From Pseudomonadota bacterium (lineage in GTDB: Bacteria > Pseudomonadota > Alphaproteobacteria > Rhodobacterales > Rhodobacteraceae), in NCBI GenBank assembly GCA_018240425.1, contig JAFEFU010000049.1:1-64000 (forward strand): 64,000 nucleotides of DNA, in the 5' to 3' direction. Below, piece after piece: positions 9,740-20,750 of the stretch. Below the pieces are notes generated by a model. The model was not told where the DNA came from. It was given only the letters and a program-made list of their open reading frames with translations, and did not search any database. The translations under genes and the position numbers were made by a program. Position 1 is the stretch's first letter; every line of letters begins with the position of its first letter.

Positions 9740-11113
9740 TCAGCAGTTGGGCACGTTCACCGCCAGGCCGCCGAGCGAGGTTTCCTTGTATTTCTCGTGC
9801 ATGTCCAGGCCGGTCTGGCGCATGGTCTCGATGCAGGCGTCGAGGGGGACGAAGTGCTTGCCGTCGCCGCGAAGTGCCAGCGAGGCCGCCGACACCGCCT
9901 TGATCGCGCCGAGCGCGTTCCTTTCGATGCACGGCACCTGCACCAGGCCCTTGACCGGATCGCATGTCATCCCGAGGTGATGTTCGAGCGCGATCTCGGC
10001 GGCGTTCTCGACCTGTTCGGGCGTGCCGCCCATGACCGCGCAGAGGCCGGCGGCGGCCATCGCGGCGGCGCTGCCCATCTCGGCCTGGCAGCCGCCCTCG
10101 GCGCCGGAGATCGAGGCATTGTGCTTGCACAGGCCGCCGATCGCCGATGCGGTCAGGAGAAACTCGCCGATCCGTCCGGGCGCGGCGCCGGGCACATGGT
10201 CGAGCCAGTAGCGCAGGACCGCGGGAAGGACGCCCGCCGCCCCGTTCGTCGGCGCAGTCACCACCTGCCCGCCCACCGCGTTCTCTTCGTTCACGGCAAG
10301 CGCGTAGAGGCTGATCCAGTCGTTGATCGTGTGGGGCGGGGCCTGGTTCAGCCCGCGTTCGGCCAGAAGCGCGTCATGGATCGCCTTGGCGCGGCGGCGC
10401 ACCTTCAGCCCGCCCGGCAGGATGCCCTCGCCTTTCAGCCCGCGCTCGATGCAGTCGTTCATCACCTGCCAGAGCCGGCCCAGCCCCTTGTCGAGGTCGG
10501 CCGTGCTGCGGAAGGCGAGCTCGTTGGCGCGCTTCATCTGGGCGATGGACTTGCCCGAGGCCCTGGCCATCTCGAGCATCTGTGCCGCGGTCTCGAACGG
10601 GTGGGGGCAACCTGCGCCGCCCTTCTGCGTATCGCCCGCCTGTTGTTCGGCCTCGGTCACGACAAAGCCGCCGCCGATCGAATAGTAGGTCTCCTGCAGG
10701 ATCACGTCGCCCTGGGCGTCGGTGGCCATCAGGATCATGCCGTTCGAGTGGCCGGGAAGCCGGCGGTCGTAGTCGAAGACCAGATCGCGCTCGGGCGCGA
10801 AGGCAAGGGTGGGCAGGCCGGGGGGCGTGACGGTGCCGGTCGCGGCGATGGCGGCAAGCGCGGCCTCGGCCCTGTCGTGGTCGTAGCTGTCGGGCAGGAA
10901 GCCGGCGAGGCCGAGGATCGTCGCCCGGTCGGTGGCATGGCCCTTGCCGGTGAAGGCGAGCGATCCGTGCAGCGAGGCGCGGAGCCCGGCGGGATGGAAG
11001 GGCGAGGCGCGCAAGAGATCGAGGAAGCGTGCCCCGGCGACCATCGGCCCCATCGTGTGCGAGGAGGAGGGGCCGACGCCCACCTTGAACATGTCGAATA
11101 CGGAAAGAAACAT
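9740..11113 (-). CDS. sdaA: L-serine ammonia-lyase, [4Fe-4S] type
   Basis: This enzyme deaminates L-serine to pyruvate and ammonia using a labile [4Fe-4S] cluster. The 457-residue single chain joins the beta domain (N-terminal GVGPSSSHTMGPM motif) and the alpha domain. Cluster cysteines appear in CKHNASISGAEGGCQAE and in the GMTCDPVKGLVQVPC segment. The start is the ATG at 11113 (MFLSVFDMFK), the family N-terminus; frames further upstream overlap the next gene without family similarity. The 112-base gap to the glutathione transferase gene leaves room for its own promoter. Confidence 0.95.
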   Translation of the reverse strand: MFLSVFDMFKVGVGPSSSHTMGPMVAGARFLDLLRASPFHPAGLRASLHGSLAFTGKGHATDRATILGLAGFLPDSYDHDRAEAALAAIAATGTVTPPGLPTLAFAPERDLVFDYDRRLPGHSNGMILMATDAQGDVILQETYYSIGGGFVVTEAEQQAGDTQKGGAGCPHPFETAAQMLEMARASGKSIAQMKRANELAFRSTADLDKGLGRLWQVMNDCIERGLKGEGILPGGLKVRRRAKAIHDALLAERGLNQAPPHTINDWISLYALAVNEENAVGGQVVTAPTNGAAGVLPAVLRYWLDHVPGAAPGRIGEFLLTASAIGGLCKHNASISGAEGGCQAEMGSAAAMAAAGLCAVMGGTPEQVENAAEIALEHHLGMTCDPVKGLVQVPCIERNALGAIKAVSAASLALRGDGKHFVPLDACIETMRQTGLDMHEKYKETSLGGLAVNVPNC

Positions 11114-11226
11114 GCTGCTGTCCTGTTCTTGCGCACAGCGCAGTATGCCGCGCGGCGGGCGCGGACGGAATGCGAAATGCGACCCTTTGGACGCGGGAAC
11201 GTCGCCGGGTGCCGGGTTGCGCGCCC

Positions 11227-11892
11227 TCAGTAGACGGGGGCGGTGAAGATGGTCGGGCCCAGGCCCTCGGCCTCGGCGGTGCGCAGGGCGGCGGGGCGGG
11301 CCTCGTGGGCGGCCAGCACCCGGTTCAGCGCGGGAAATTCCGCTGCGCTGAAATGCGAGGGGTGGCCGGTCCCATAGCTGGACAGCCAGCGGACGAGGAC
11401 GCCGAGATAGTAGCCAAGGACCGAGGGCTGCCCGGGCGAGAGCCAGTCGGGCGCATCGCGGGCGATCATGGCGTCGATGATGCCGAGGTAGGTGCGCATC
11501 CGGTCCGAGGCATGGGCGAGGACCGCGTCGGTGCAGCCGGGTCCGGCGGTGCGCTCGGGGTAGAAGAGTTGCAGGAGCGTCGGGTGGATGTTGGTCGAGG
11601 TGAAGAACAGCCACTTGAGGAAGGCCGCGCGCCCCGGCGATCCGGGCTGCGGGGCAAGGGCGCGGTGCTTTTCGGACAGGTAGAGGAGGATGGCGGCGGT
11701 CTCGAACATCGGCCCGTCGGGCGATTCGAAGGCCGGGATCAGGCCCAGCGGATGGAGCGCGCGGTAGGCGGGGCTGGCCAGTTCGCCCGCCTCGCGGTCG
11801 ATCCGGCGGGCCTGGTAGGGCTGGCCCAGTTCTTCAAGCGCCAGCCGCACGATCACCGACGCGGTGTCGGGGGAATAGTGAAGAACATACAT
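11227..11892 (-). CDS. Glutathione S-transferase family protein
   Basis: This 221-residue cytosolic protein has an N-terminal thioredoxin-like domain (MYVLHYSPDT start, cis-Pro in LGLIPAFE, the glutathione-contact ES equivalent FETAAILLYLSE) and an all-helical C-terminal domain. Serine or tyrosine near residues 6-7 could act on glutathione, but the class and substrate are unclear. The ATG at 11892 is used because the thioredoxin fold begins immediately there. It lies between mntH and sdaA on the same strand. Confidence 0.88.
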   Translation of the reverse strand: MYVLHYSPDTASVIVRLALEELGQPYQARRIDREAGELASPAYRALHPLGLIPAFESPDGPMFETAAILLYLSEKHRALAPQPGSPGRAAFLKWLFFTSTNIHPTLLQLFYPERTAGPGCTDAVLAHASDRMRTYLGIIDAMIARDAPDWLSPGQPSVLGYYLGVLVRWLSSYGTGHPSHFSAAEFPALNRVLAAHEARPAALRTAEAEGLGPTIFTAPVY

Positions 11893-11966
11893 CCGGGCCT
11901 CGCCTTCGGTCGCCTCTTTCGGGCCCGACCTTAGCCCGCGCCGCGGCGGGGTCCAGTGGCATTCGC

Positions 11967-13316
11967 CTACCCGGCGGCGAAATCCCACAGAAGCTTGAGG
12001 TTCAGCCCGACGATGGCGACGGCGATCAGCACCGACAGGGCGGTCAGCCAGCCGGGCACGGTCAGCGGACCCATCTTGCGCCGGTCGGTGGTGAACATCA
12101 CCAGCGGCACCACGGCGAACGAGAGTTGCAGCGACAGGACCACCTGGGTCAGGATCAGGAGCCGCCCGGTGCCTTCCGATCCGTAGAGCAGCGTCACCGC
12201 CGCCGCCGGCAGGATGGCGATGGCGCGAGTCACGAGGCGCCGGAGCCACGGGGCGAGGCGTATTTCGAGGAAGCCCTCCATCACCGCCTGGCCGGCGAGT
12301 GTCGCGGTGACGGTCGAGTTGAGGCCGCAGCACAGGAGGGCGATGGCAAAGAGCGCCGGGGCCACCGACAGGCCGAGGAGCGGCCCGAGCAGCGAATGGG
12401 CGCGATCCAGTTCCGCCACCCCGGTTTGGCCGCTGGCATGGAAGCTGGCGGCGGCGAGGATCAGGATCGAGGCGTTGATGACGAGCGCGAACATCAGCGC
12501 GGCCGTCGAATCGAGGGTGGCATAGCGCAGCGCCTCGCGCTTTTCGGGCAGGGTCTCGCCGTAGGCGCGGGTCTGGACGATGGCCGAATGCAGGTAAAGG
12601 TTGTGGGGCATGACCGTCGCGCCGAGGATGCCGAGGGCGAGGTAGAGCATCTCGGGGTTCCTGACGATCTCGACGGTGGGGGCGAAGCCGCGGATCACCT
12701 GGCCCCAGTCGGGATCGGCCAGCGCGATCTGGATGCCGAAGCAGATAGTGATGACCCCGAGCAGCGTGATGACGAAGGCCTCGAGCCAGCGGAAGCCCCG
12801 TCTTTGCAGCCACAGGATCAGGAACACGTCGAGCGCGGTGATGAGGACGCCCAGTTCCAGCGGGATGCCGAAGAGAAGGTTGAGGCCGATGGCCGTGCCG
12901 ATCACCTCGGCCACGTCGGTGGCGATGATCGCGAGTTCGGCCAGCGCCCAGAGCGGCAGGGCGACGGCGCGCGGGAAGGCATCGCGGCAGGCCTGGGCAA
13001 GGTCGCGCCCGGTGGCGATGGCGAGGCGCGCGCATAGCGATTGCAGGACGATCGCCATGATGTTCGAGACGAGCGCGACGGTCAGGAGGGTGTAGCCGAA
13101 GCGCGATCCCCCGGCCAGCGAGGTCGCCCAGTTGCCGGGGTCCATATAGCCGACCGCGACCATGTAGCCGGGGCCGAGGAAGGCCGCGATCCGCCGCCAG
13201 CGCCCGGCGGGCAGGGCGACGCTGCGGTGGACCTCGGAAAGGGCGGCGTCGCCGCGCGAGCGCCGCCAGTCGGGTCTGGGCGAGGCGACTGCGGCGGGGC
13301 TGAACTGGTCGCTCAT
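11967..13316 (-). CDS. mntH: Nramp-family Mn(II) transporter
   Basis: MntH is a proton-coupled manganese importer of the inner membrane. The 449-residue protein has about 11 hydrophobic segments and both Nramp metal-site motifs: DPGNWAT in the first helix and MPHNLYLHS in the sixth. The ATG at 13316 is preferred over the frame's extension to 13373, because that extension would cross the palindromic operator at 13331-13345. The operator placement points to repression by a Fur-family regulator, probably Mur responding to manganese, when metal is sufficient. Confidence 0.94.
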   Translation of the reverse strand: MSDQFSPAAVASPRPDWRRSRGDAALSEVHRSVALPAGRWRRIAAFLGPGYMVAVGYMDPGNWATSLAGGSRFGYTLLTVALVSNIMAIVLQSLCARLAIATGRDLAQACRDAFPRAVALPLWALAELAIIATDVAEVIGTAIGLNLLFGIPLELGVLITALDVFLILWLQRRGFRWLEAFVITLLGVITICFGIQIALADPDWGQVIRGFAPTVEIVRNPEMLYLALGILGATVMPHNLYLHSAIVQTRAYGETLPEKREALRYATLDSTAALMFALVINASILILAAASFHASGQTGVAELDRAHSLLGPLLGLSVAPALFAIALLCCGLNSTVTATLAGQAVMEGFLEIRLAPWLRRLVTRAIAILPAAAVTLLYGSEGTGRLLILTQVVLSLQLSFAVVPLVMFTTDRRKMGPLTVPGWLTALSVLIAVAIVGLNLKLLWDFAAG

Positions 13317-13330
13317 GGCATCTTTGCAAA

Positions 13331-13345
13331 TGAGAATAATTCTCA
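13331..13345. promoter_or_regulatory. Fur/Mur-type operator of mntH
   Basis: TGAGAATAATTCTCA is a perfect 7-1-7 inverted repeat, 15 bases before the mntH ATG and embedded in AT-rich sequence in an otherwise GC-rich region. It matches the general Fur-family box plan (TGANAATnATTnTCA). In alphaproteobacteria the mntH gene is usually controlled by the Fur homologue Mur, so a Mn-responsive site is inferred. Confidence 0.8.
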
Positions 13346-13467
13346 ATATCATGGATGGCCGTGCGGAAGTCAATCGCCTCCTGCGGCCCGGTCCCCGGTC
13401 CTGTGGCGGTTAACCCGTGGTTAACCCTGAGTGCGCAATCTGGCCGGGCAGCAACGGAACGGGACGG

Positions 13468-14166
13468 ATGATGAAGGTACTGGTCGGACTTGGCGGGCTT
13501 TGCATGTTCCTGATGGCGGGGGCAGGCGCGGTGGCGGCGACGAAGGATGGGGCGGTGCTCCGCCAGACCCTGCCGCAGGCGGTTCAGACGCGGATGGCCG
13601 CGGACCCGGTGGGGTTCGGCCGGAAACTCGCGCAGCTTGCCGCGCGTTATGGCGAGGGCGGCGATCTGACGGCGGCCTCGTTCGAGCGGATGGCGGCGGC
13701 CGAGCGGGCGCGCGCCGTTGCAGCCGAGGCGGCGCGGCTGATGGCGGCCGATCTCGACGCCGACGGCGCGGTCAGCCGGGCCGAGCATGATGCTGCCCTG
13801 CAATTCCTGCCCGAGGCCCGGCAAAAGCGCTTTGCCGATGGCTGGACGCAGGCGGATGCCGACAAGGACGGTTCGGTCAGCGCCGCCGAACTGGCCGGAC
13901 ATGCAAGGGAGGCCGCGCGCCAGCCGGCGATCGCGGCGCGGGCCGAGGGCTGGAAGGCGCTGATGGCGCTGGACGCGAACGCCGACGGCAGGCTGTCGCC
14001 GTCCGAGGCCGAAGCCGCGCTGACCGGCCTGCCGCCCAAGGCCAATCCTGCGCCGGCCGGCGGCAAGGCTGGGGCACAGGCCGCGTGCGAGGCCACCGAC
14101 GGCGCCATTGGCGCTGGTGGCGGCGGAGCAGCGGCGGCCGAGGCCGACCCGGTCGCGGGCGGCTGA
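13468..14166 (+). CDS. Exported EF-hand calcium-binding protein
   Basis: This 232-residue protein has a signal peptide (about residues 1-24, ending AVAA) and three canonical EF-hand loops: DLDADGAVSRAE (95-106), DADKDGSVSAAE (130-141) and DANADGRLSPSE (169-180). All have acidic residues at loop positions 1, 3, 5 and 12. A Gly/Ala-rich tail follows from about 190. It is probably a periplasmic Ca-binding or Ca-buffering protein; the partner is unknown. The ATG at 13468 is followed directly by a second ATG, and either could serve. It is followed by rpiA after 172 bases. Confidence 0.82.
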   Translation: MMKVLVGLGGLCMFLMAGAGAVAATKDGAVLRQTLPQAVQTRMAADPVGFGRKLAQLAARYGEGGDLTAASFERMAAAERARAVAAEAARLMAADLDADGAVSRAEHDAALQFLPEARQKRFADGWTQADADKDGSVSAAELAGHAREAARQPAIAARAEGWKALMALDANADGRLSPSEAEAALTGLPPKANPAPAGGKAGAQAACEATDGAIGAGGGGAAAAEADPVAGG

Positions 14167-14338
14167 GCGCGTCTGCATCTGGCGGGACGGGGCAGCCTGC
14201 CGCATCCCGGCGGGCCGGATCGGCGGGCGGCCGTCCCGGCCCGCCGAGTTTCGCCGTCGGGGGGCGGTTGCCCCTCGCGGTGGGGCGGTCTTGCGCCTAT
14301 AAGCGGCTGGCAAGGAAACCGCGACACGAGGCCCATCC

Positions 14339-15163
14339 ATGACATCGAGCCCCCCACGCCAGTCAGGCGCCGCTCAGCCGTCTGCCGCCGACCGGGCCAA
14401 GCAGGCCGCCGCCGAGCGCGCCTGCGCGTTCGTGCAGGACGGGATGCGGCTGGGCCTCGGAACCGGCTCGACCGCCGCCTTCATGGTTCGCCGTCTTGGC
14501 CAGCGCGTGCGCGAGGAGGGGCTGCGGGTCGTGGGCGTTCCGACCTCGTCGCGGACGGCGGCGCTGGCGCGGGACGAGGGGATCAGGGTGGTGACGCTCG
14601 ACCAGGCTGGCTGGCTGGACCTGACCATCGACGGCGCCGACGAGTTCGACGCCGATCTTACACTGATCAAGGGCGGCGGCGGCGCCCATCTGCAGGAAAA
14701 GGTGGTTGCCGCGGCGTCCGAGCGGATGATCGTCATCTCGGACCCGGCGAAGCGGGTCGCGCGGCTGGGCGCCTTTCCCCTGCCGGTCGAGGCGCTGCAT
14801 TTCGGCCTCGCCTCGAGCGAGCGGCACATCGCCCGCGTCCTCGACCACCTGGGCTATGGCGAGCGGCCGGTCACCCGGCGGATGGCGGGCGAGCGTCCCT
14901 TCATCTCGGACGAGGGCAACGCCATCCTCGACCTGCATCTCGGCGCGATCACCGATGCGGCGGCGCTGGCCGATGCGCTGAACCAGATCCCCGGCGTGGT
15001 CGAGAACGGCCTCTTCATCGAGATGGCCGACCTCGTGATCGTCGGCCACGGCGACGGAGAAGGCGGGCGCTGCGAGCTGATCGAGGCCCATCCGGGGCTG
15101 GCCGAGGCGATGGCCCGGCCACGGCCGCGGCAGGAGGATCCCTTTGCCGCGATCGGCGAGTGA
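14339..15163 (+). CDS. rpiA: Ribose-5-phosphate isomerase A
   Basis: RpiA interconverts ribose 5-phosphate and ribulose 5-phosphate in the pentose phosphate pathway. The 274-residue protein shows LGTGSTAAFMV (phosphate binding), TIDGADEFD with the catalytic acid, KGGGGAHLQEKVVA and the substrate-contact GNAILDL segment. The C-terminal extension of about 25 residues beyond the E. coli length is Pro/Arg-rich. It is followed 34 bases later by gor, so the pair may form an operon linking NADPH supply and glutathione reduction. Confidence 0.95.
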   Translation: MTSSPPRQSGAAQPSAADRAKQAAAERACAFVQDGMRLGLGTGSTAAFMVRRLGQRVREEGLRVVGVPTSSRTAALARDEGIRVVTLDQAGWLDLTIDGADEFDADLTLIKGGGGAHLQEKVVAAASERMIVISDPAKRVARLGAFPLPVEALHFGLASSERHIARVLDHLGYGERPVTRRMAGERPFISDEGNAILDLHLGAITDAAALADALNQIPGVVENGLFIEMADLVIVGHGDGEGGRCELIEAHPGLAEAMARPRPRQEDPFAAIGE

Positions 15164-15197
15164 CAATCGGCCGGACCCGGCAGGAAGGCAGGCACCC

Positions 15198-16556
15198 ATG
15201 ACATTCGACCATGACCTCTTCGTCATCGGTGGCGGCTCGGGCGGCGTTCGCGCGGCGCGGATCGCGGCGGGCGAGCATGGCGCGCGGGTGGCACTGGCCG
15301 AGGCCGATCGCATGGGCGGCACCTGCGTGATCCGCGGCTGCGTGCCCAAGAAGCTGATGGTCTTCGCCTCGTCCTACCGGGCCGCGATGGCGGACGCGGC
15401 GGCCTATGGCTGGCAGGTCCAGCCCGGCGCCTTCGACTGGCGGGCGTTCCGCGCCAAGCTCGATGCCGAGCTGGACCGGCTGGAGGCGGCTTATCGCGGC
15501 GGACTGAAGTCGGCGGGTGTTGCGGTCTTTGACTGCCGCGCCACGGTGGCCGATCCGCATACGGTGGCGCTGGCCGACGGGCGCAGGGTCACGGCGAAGC
15601 ATATCCTGATCGCGACCGGGGGACGGCCCTCGGTCCCGCCCGCGGTGGCCGGGGCGGGGGTGCTGACCTCGGACGACATCTTCCGGCTGGAAACCCTGCC
15701 CAGGTCGGTGCTGATCGTCGGCGGCGGCTTCATCGCCTGCGAGTTCGCCTGCATCCTCAACGGCATGGGGGTCGACGTGACCCAGTTCTACCGCGGCGCA
15801 CAGATCTTGCGCGGCTTCGACGACGAGGCGCGCGGCCATGTCGCCGAGGCGATGCGGGCGCAGGGGATCAAGCTTCTGACCGGCGCCGACGCGGCCGAGC
15901 TGAAGCCGGCCGAGGGCGGCACATGGGTGCGCGCCACGACAGGCGAGGTCCGCGTGTTCGAGAAGGTGGTCTATGCCACCGGCCGGGCGCCCAATACCGG
16001 CGGCCTCGGGCTCGAGGCGATCGGCGTCGCCCTCGGCGGGCGCGGCGAGGTCATCGTCGATCAATGGTCGCAGACCGCGGTGCCCTCGGTCTATGCGGTG
16101 GGAGACGTGACCGACCGCATCAACCTGACCCCGGTCGCGATCCGCGAGGGTCATGCCTTCGCCGACACGGTCTTCGGCGCGCGCCCCCGCCCGGTCGATC
16201 ATGCTCTGGTTGCCTCGGCGGTCTTCACCCAGCCCGAGCTGGGGACGGTGGGCCTGACCGAGGAGGAGGCGCGGGCAGCGGGTCCGGCCGAGATCTATTC
16301 GACCGCCTTCCGCCCGATGCAGTCGGCCTTTGCCGGGCGGCCCGACAAGGTGATGATGAAGCTGGTGGTCGATCCTGCCAGCCGCAGGGTCCTGGGCTGC
16401 CAGATCGTCGCGCCGAATGCCGGCGAGATGATCCAGCTGGCGGCGATTGCGGTGAAGATGGGGGCGACGAAGGAAGAGTTCGACCAGACCGTCGCCGTGC
16501 ACCCCACGATGGCGGAAGAGCTGGTGACCATGCGCAAACCGGTCAGGACCGCTTGA
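15198..16556 (+). CDS. gor: Glutathione-disulfide reductase
   Basis: This FAD flavoprotein reduces GSSG with NADPH. The 452-residue protein has the FAD dinucleotide motif GGGSGGVRAAR (11-21), the redox-active pair GGTCVIRGCVPKK (Cys43, Cys48), the NADPH-binding VGGGFIACEFA segment, an FAD-binding YAVGDVT motif, and the C-terminal catalytic histidine in VHPTMAEE. The ATG at 15198 is the family start; the open frame upstream lies inside rpiA. It is preceded by rpiA and followed 52 bases later by hflK. Confidence 0.95.
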   Translation: MTFDHDLFVIGGGSGGVRAARIAAGEHGARVALAEADRMGGTCVIRGCVPKKLMVFASSYRAAMADAAAYGWQVQPGAFDWRAFRAKLDAELDRLEAAYRGGLKSAGVAVFDCRATVADPHTVALADGRRVTAKHILIATGGRPSVPPAVAGAGVLTSDDIFRLETLPRSVLIVGGGFIACEFACILNGMGVDVTQFYRGAQILRGFDDEARGHVAEAMRAQGIKLLTGADAAELKPAEGGTWVRATTGEVRVFEKVVYATGRAPNTGGLGLEAIGVALGGRGEVIVDQWSQTAVPSVYAVGDVTDRINLTPVAIREGHAFADTVFGARPRPVDHALVASAVFTQPELGTVGLTEEEARAAGPAEIYSTAFRPMQSAFAGRPDKVMMKLVVDPASRRVLGCQIVAPNAGEMIQLAAIAVKMGATKEEFDQTVAVHPTMAEELVTMRKPVRTA

Positions 16557-16608
16557 AAATTCATCGCGAATGCCCAGTTGAGGGCAGGACGACAGGGAAG
16601 GATGTTGA

Positions 16609-17817
16609 ATGGCTGGCAGTGGTGGCCCCTGGGGCGGTGGTCCCGGCAAGGATGATGACGACAGGCCGCGCGGCGAGGGCGGCAGGCAGGACGGGGGCCG
16701 GGACGGCGGGAAGGGCGGCCAGTTGCCCGACATCGACCAGATGGTGCGCAAGGGAACCGAGCAGCTTCGGGTGCTGATGGGCGGCAAGGCCCGGCCCGGC
16801 GGATTTGGCGGAGGTAACGGTGGCAATGGCGGCTGGCTGGGCCGGCCGCGCAACCTGATCGGCGTGGGCGTGCTGGCGCTGGTCGCGCTCTGGGCTTACG
16901 AATCATTCTACACGGTGCGGCCCGAAGAAAAATCGGTCGAACTGTTCCTGGGCCGCTTCTCGCGGATCGGCGACGAGGGCCTGCATTTCGCCCCGTGGCC
17001 GCTGGTGCGCGCCGAAGTCTTTCCGGTGTCTCTCGAGCGGACCGAAGATATCGGCGTCGGCCAGTCGGGCGGCGATGCCGGGCTGATGCTGACCGGCGAC
17101 GAGAACATCGTCGATATCGATTTCCAGGTGGTCTGGAACGTGTCGGACCCCGAGAAGTACCTGTTCAACCTGCGCGATCCGCAGCTGACCATCCAGTCGG
17201 TGGCCGAATCGGCCATGCGCGAGATCATCGCCCAGACCGCGCTGGCGCCGATCCTGAACCGCGACCGGGGCATGATCGCCCAGTCGGTGCAGCAGCGCAC
17301 CCAGGCGGTGCTGGACAGCTACAACAGCGGGCTGAACGTGGTGCGGGTGAACTTCCTGCGCGCCGATCCGCCGCGCGAGGTGATCGACGCCTTCAAGGAG
17401 GTCCAGTCGGCCGAGCAGGAGCGCGACCGTCTGCAGAAAGAGGCCGACGCCTACTCGAACAAGGTGCTGGCCGGCGCCCGCGGCGAGGCGGCGCAGGTGC
17501 TGGAACAGGCCCAGGCCTACCGCGCCCAGGTCGTCAACCAGGCCGAGGGCGAGGCCAGCCGCTTCACCTCGGTCCTCGGCGAATACCAGAAGGCGCCGGA
17601 CGTGACCCGCAAGCGGCTTTACCTCGAGACAATGGAAGATGTGATGGGACGGTTGAACAAGGTCATCGTCGACGACAGGGCGGGCGCCCAGGGGGTCGTG
17701 CCCTACCTGCCGCTGGACGGGCTGACGAAGAAGCCGGCGCCGGCAAGCAGCGGGGCAGGCGGCACCACGGGCGGGGGCGCTGCCGTTGGCACGGCGCCGG
17801 CCGGAGGGGGCAACTGA
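16609..17817 (+). CDS. hflK: HflK, FtsH-modulating SPFH protein
   Basis: HflK is the membrane-anchored partner of HflC. The HflKC complex encloses the FtsH protease and modulates membrane-protein turnover. The 402-residue protein has a Gly/Asp-rich cytoplasmic N-terminus, one transmembrane helix at about 84-100 (RNLIGVGVLALVALWAYESF), an SPFH domain (about 105-290), an Ala/Glu-rich coiled coil (about 260-310) and a Gly-rich tail. It overlaps hflC by one base (TGATG), which implies translational coupling. Confidence 0.95.
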   Translation: MAGSGGPWGGGPGKDDDDRPRGEGGRQDGGRDGGKGGQLPDIDQMVRKGTEQLRVLMGGKARPGGFGGGNGGNGGWLGRPRNLIGVGVLALVALWAYESFYTVRPEEKSVELFLGRFSRIGDEGLHFAPWPLVRAEVFPVSLERTEDIGVGQSGGDAGLMLTGDENIVDIDFQVVWNVSDPEKYLFNLRDPQLTIQSVAESAMREIIAQTALAPILNRDRGMIAQSVQQRTQAVLDSYNSGLNVVRVNFLRADPPREVIDAFKEVQSAEQERDRLQKEADAYSNKVLAGARGEAAQVLEQAQAYRAQVVNQAEGEASRFTSVLGEYQKAPDVTRKRLYLETMEDVMGRLNKVIVDDRAGAQGVVPYLPLDGLTKKPAPASSGAGGTTGGGAAVGTAPAGGGN

Positions 17818-18698
17818 TGGACAAGCGCCTCTTTCTCCTGCCCGCCGCCGCAATCGTGCTGGCCGCGCTTCTGTCCTCGGTCTTCATCGTGGACGAGCGC
17901 ACCAAGGCGCTGGTCCTGAAGTTCGGCGAGATCGTCGCGGTGCGTGACAAGCCAGGCCTCTATTTCAAGGTGCCCTTCATCAACGAGGTGGTCCGCTACG
18001 ACGACCGCATCCTCGGCCTCGACATCGAGCCGCAGGAGGTGACGCCCTCGGACGACCGCCGTCTGGTGGTCGATGCCTTCGCCCGCTACCGCATCGCCGA
18101 TGTGGTGAAGTTCCGCCGGGCGACCGGTTCGGGCGGCCAGAGCTTTGCCGAAGGCCGGCTGGACAACATCCTCAAGTCGAAAATCCGCGAAGTGCTGGGC
18201 GAGGTCGATTCTTCGGCCATCCTGTCGAAGGACCGCGCCGAACTGGCCACCAAGATCCGCGATGCCGCGCGCGGCGAGGCAGCGGCCCTCGGGGTCGAGG
18301 TGGTCGACGTGCGCCTGCGCCGCACCGACCTGCCCGAGCAGAACCTCGAGGCCACCTTCGCGCGGATGCGCGCCGAGCGCGAGCGCGAGGCCGCCGACCA
18401 GGTGGCGCGCGGCAACGAGGCAGCCCAGAGGCTGCGCGCCGCCGCCGACCGCTCGGTGATCGAGACGGTGTCGGACGCCAAGCGCCAGGCCGAGATCGTG
18501 CGCGGCGAGGCCGACGCCAAACGGTCGGCGATCTTCGCCAAGGCCTATGGTGTCGATCCCGGCTTCTTCGCCTTCTACCGTTCGCTCGCGGCCTATCGGG
18601 ATTCGCTTCTGGCCGGCAATTCCAGCCTGATCCTGTCGCCCGACAGCGAGTTCTTCGACTATCTGCGCTCGTCGGCCGGGACGCCGGTGCAGAAGTAG
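17817..18698 (+). CDS. hflC: HflC, FtsH-modulating SPFH protein
   Basis: This is the partner of HflK in the FtsH-surrounding complex. The 293-residue protein starts with a single N-terminal transmembrane helix (about 5-25, LLPAAAIVLAALLSSVFIV). The SPFH domain follows, including DDRRLVVDAFARYRI and the Arg/Glu-rich MRAEREREAADQVARGNEA coiled coil. The ATG at 17817 overlaps the hflK stop. The DegP-type protease gene follows 116 bases downstream, so this is a membrane/periplasm quality-control block. Confidence 0.95.
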   Translation: MDKRLFLLPAAAIVLAALLSSVFIVDERTKALVLKFGEIVAVRDKPGLYFKVPFINEVVRYDDRILGLDIEPQEVTPSDDRRLVVDAFARYRIADVVKFRRATGSGGQSFAEGRLDNILKSKIREVLGEVDSSAILSKDRAELATKIRDAARGEAAALGVEVVDVRLRRTDLPEQNLEATFARMRAEREREAADQVARGNEAAQRLRAAADRSVIETVSDAKRQAEIVRGEADAKRSAIFAKAYGVDPGFFAFYRSLAAYRDSLLAGNSSLILSPDSEFFDYLRSSAGTPVQK

Positions 18699-18814
18699 AG
18701 TCGCTGCCACCGGCGCGCGCAATTGTGCCTTGCCTTCGTACCAGACTGCGGAGAGGGTCGGCGAAAGGCTGGCAGGCGGGCGCCGCCTGCCGGCAAGGGA
18801 ATGAGGTGACGGAC

Positions 18815-20702
<1,888 letters not shown>

Positions 20703-20750
20703 CCGGCACTCCGGCGGAGCCGCCCGTGGCGGCGCGCCTCCCTACGCATG

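Noticed and set aside
13317..13373. N-terminal extension of mntH
   Set aside because: It crosses the Fur/Mur-type operator and adds non-conserved residues.
11227..14340. Very long minus-strand frame (over 1000 codons)
   Set aside because: Only its last ~221 codons are a real protein (glutathione transferase); the rest is an out-of-frame shadow of mntH and neighbours.
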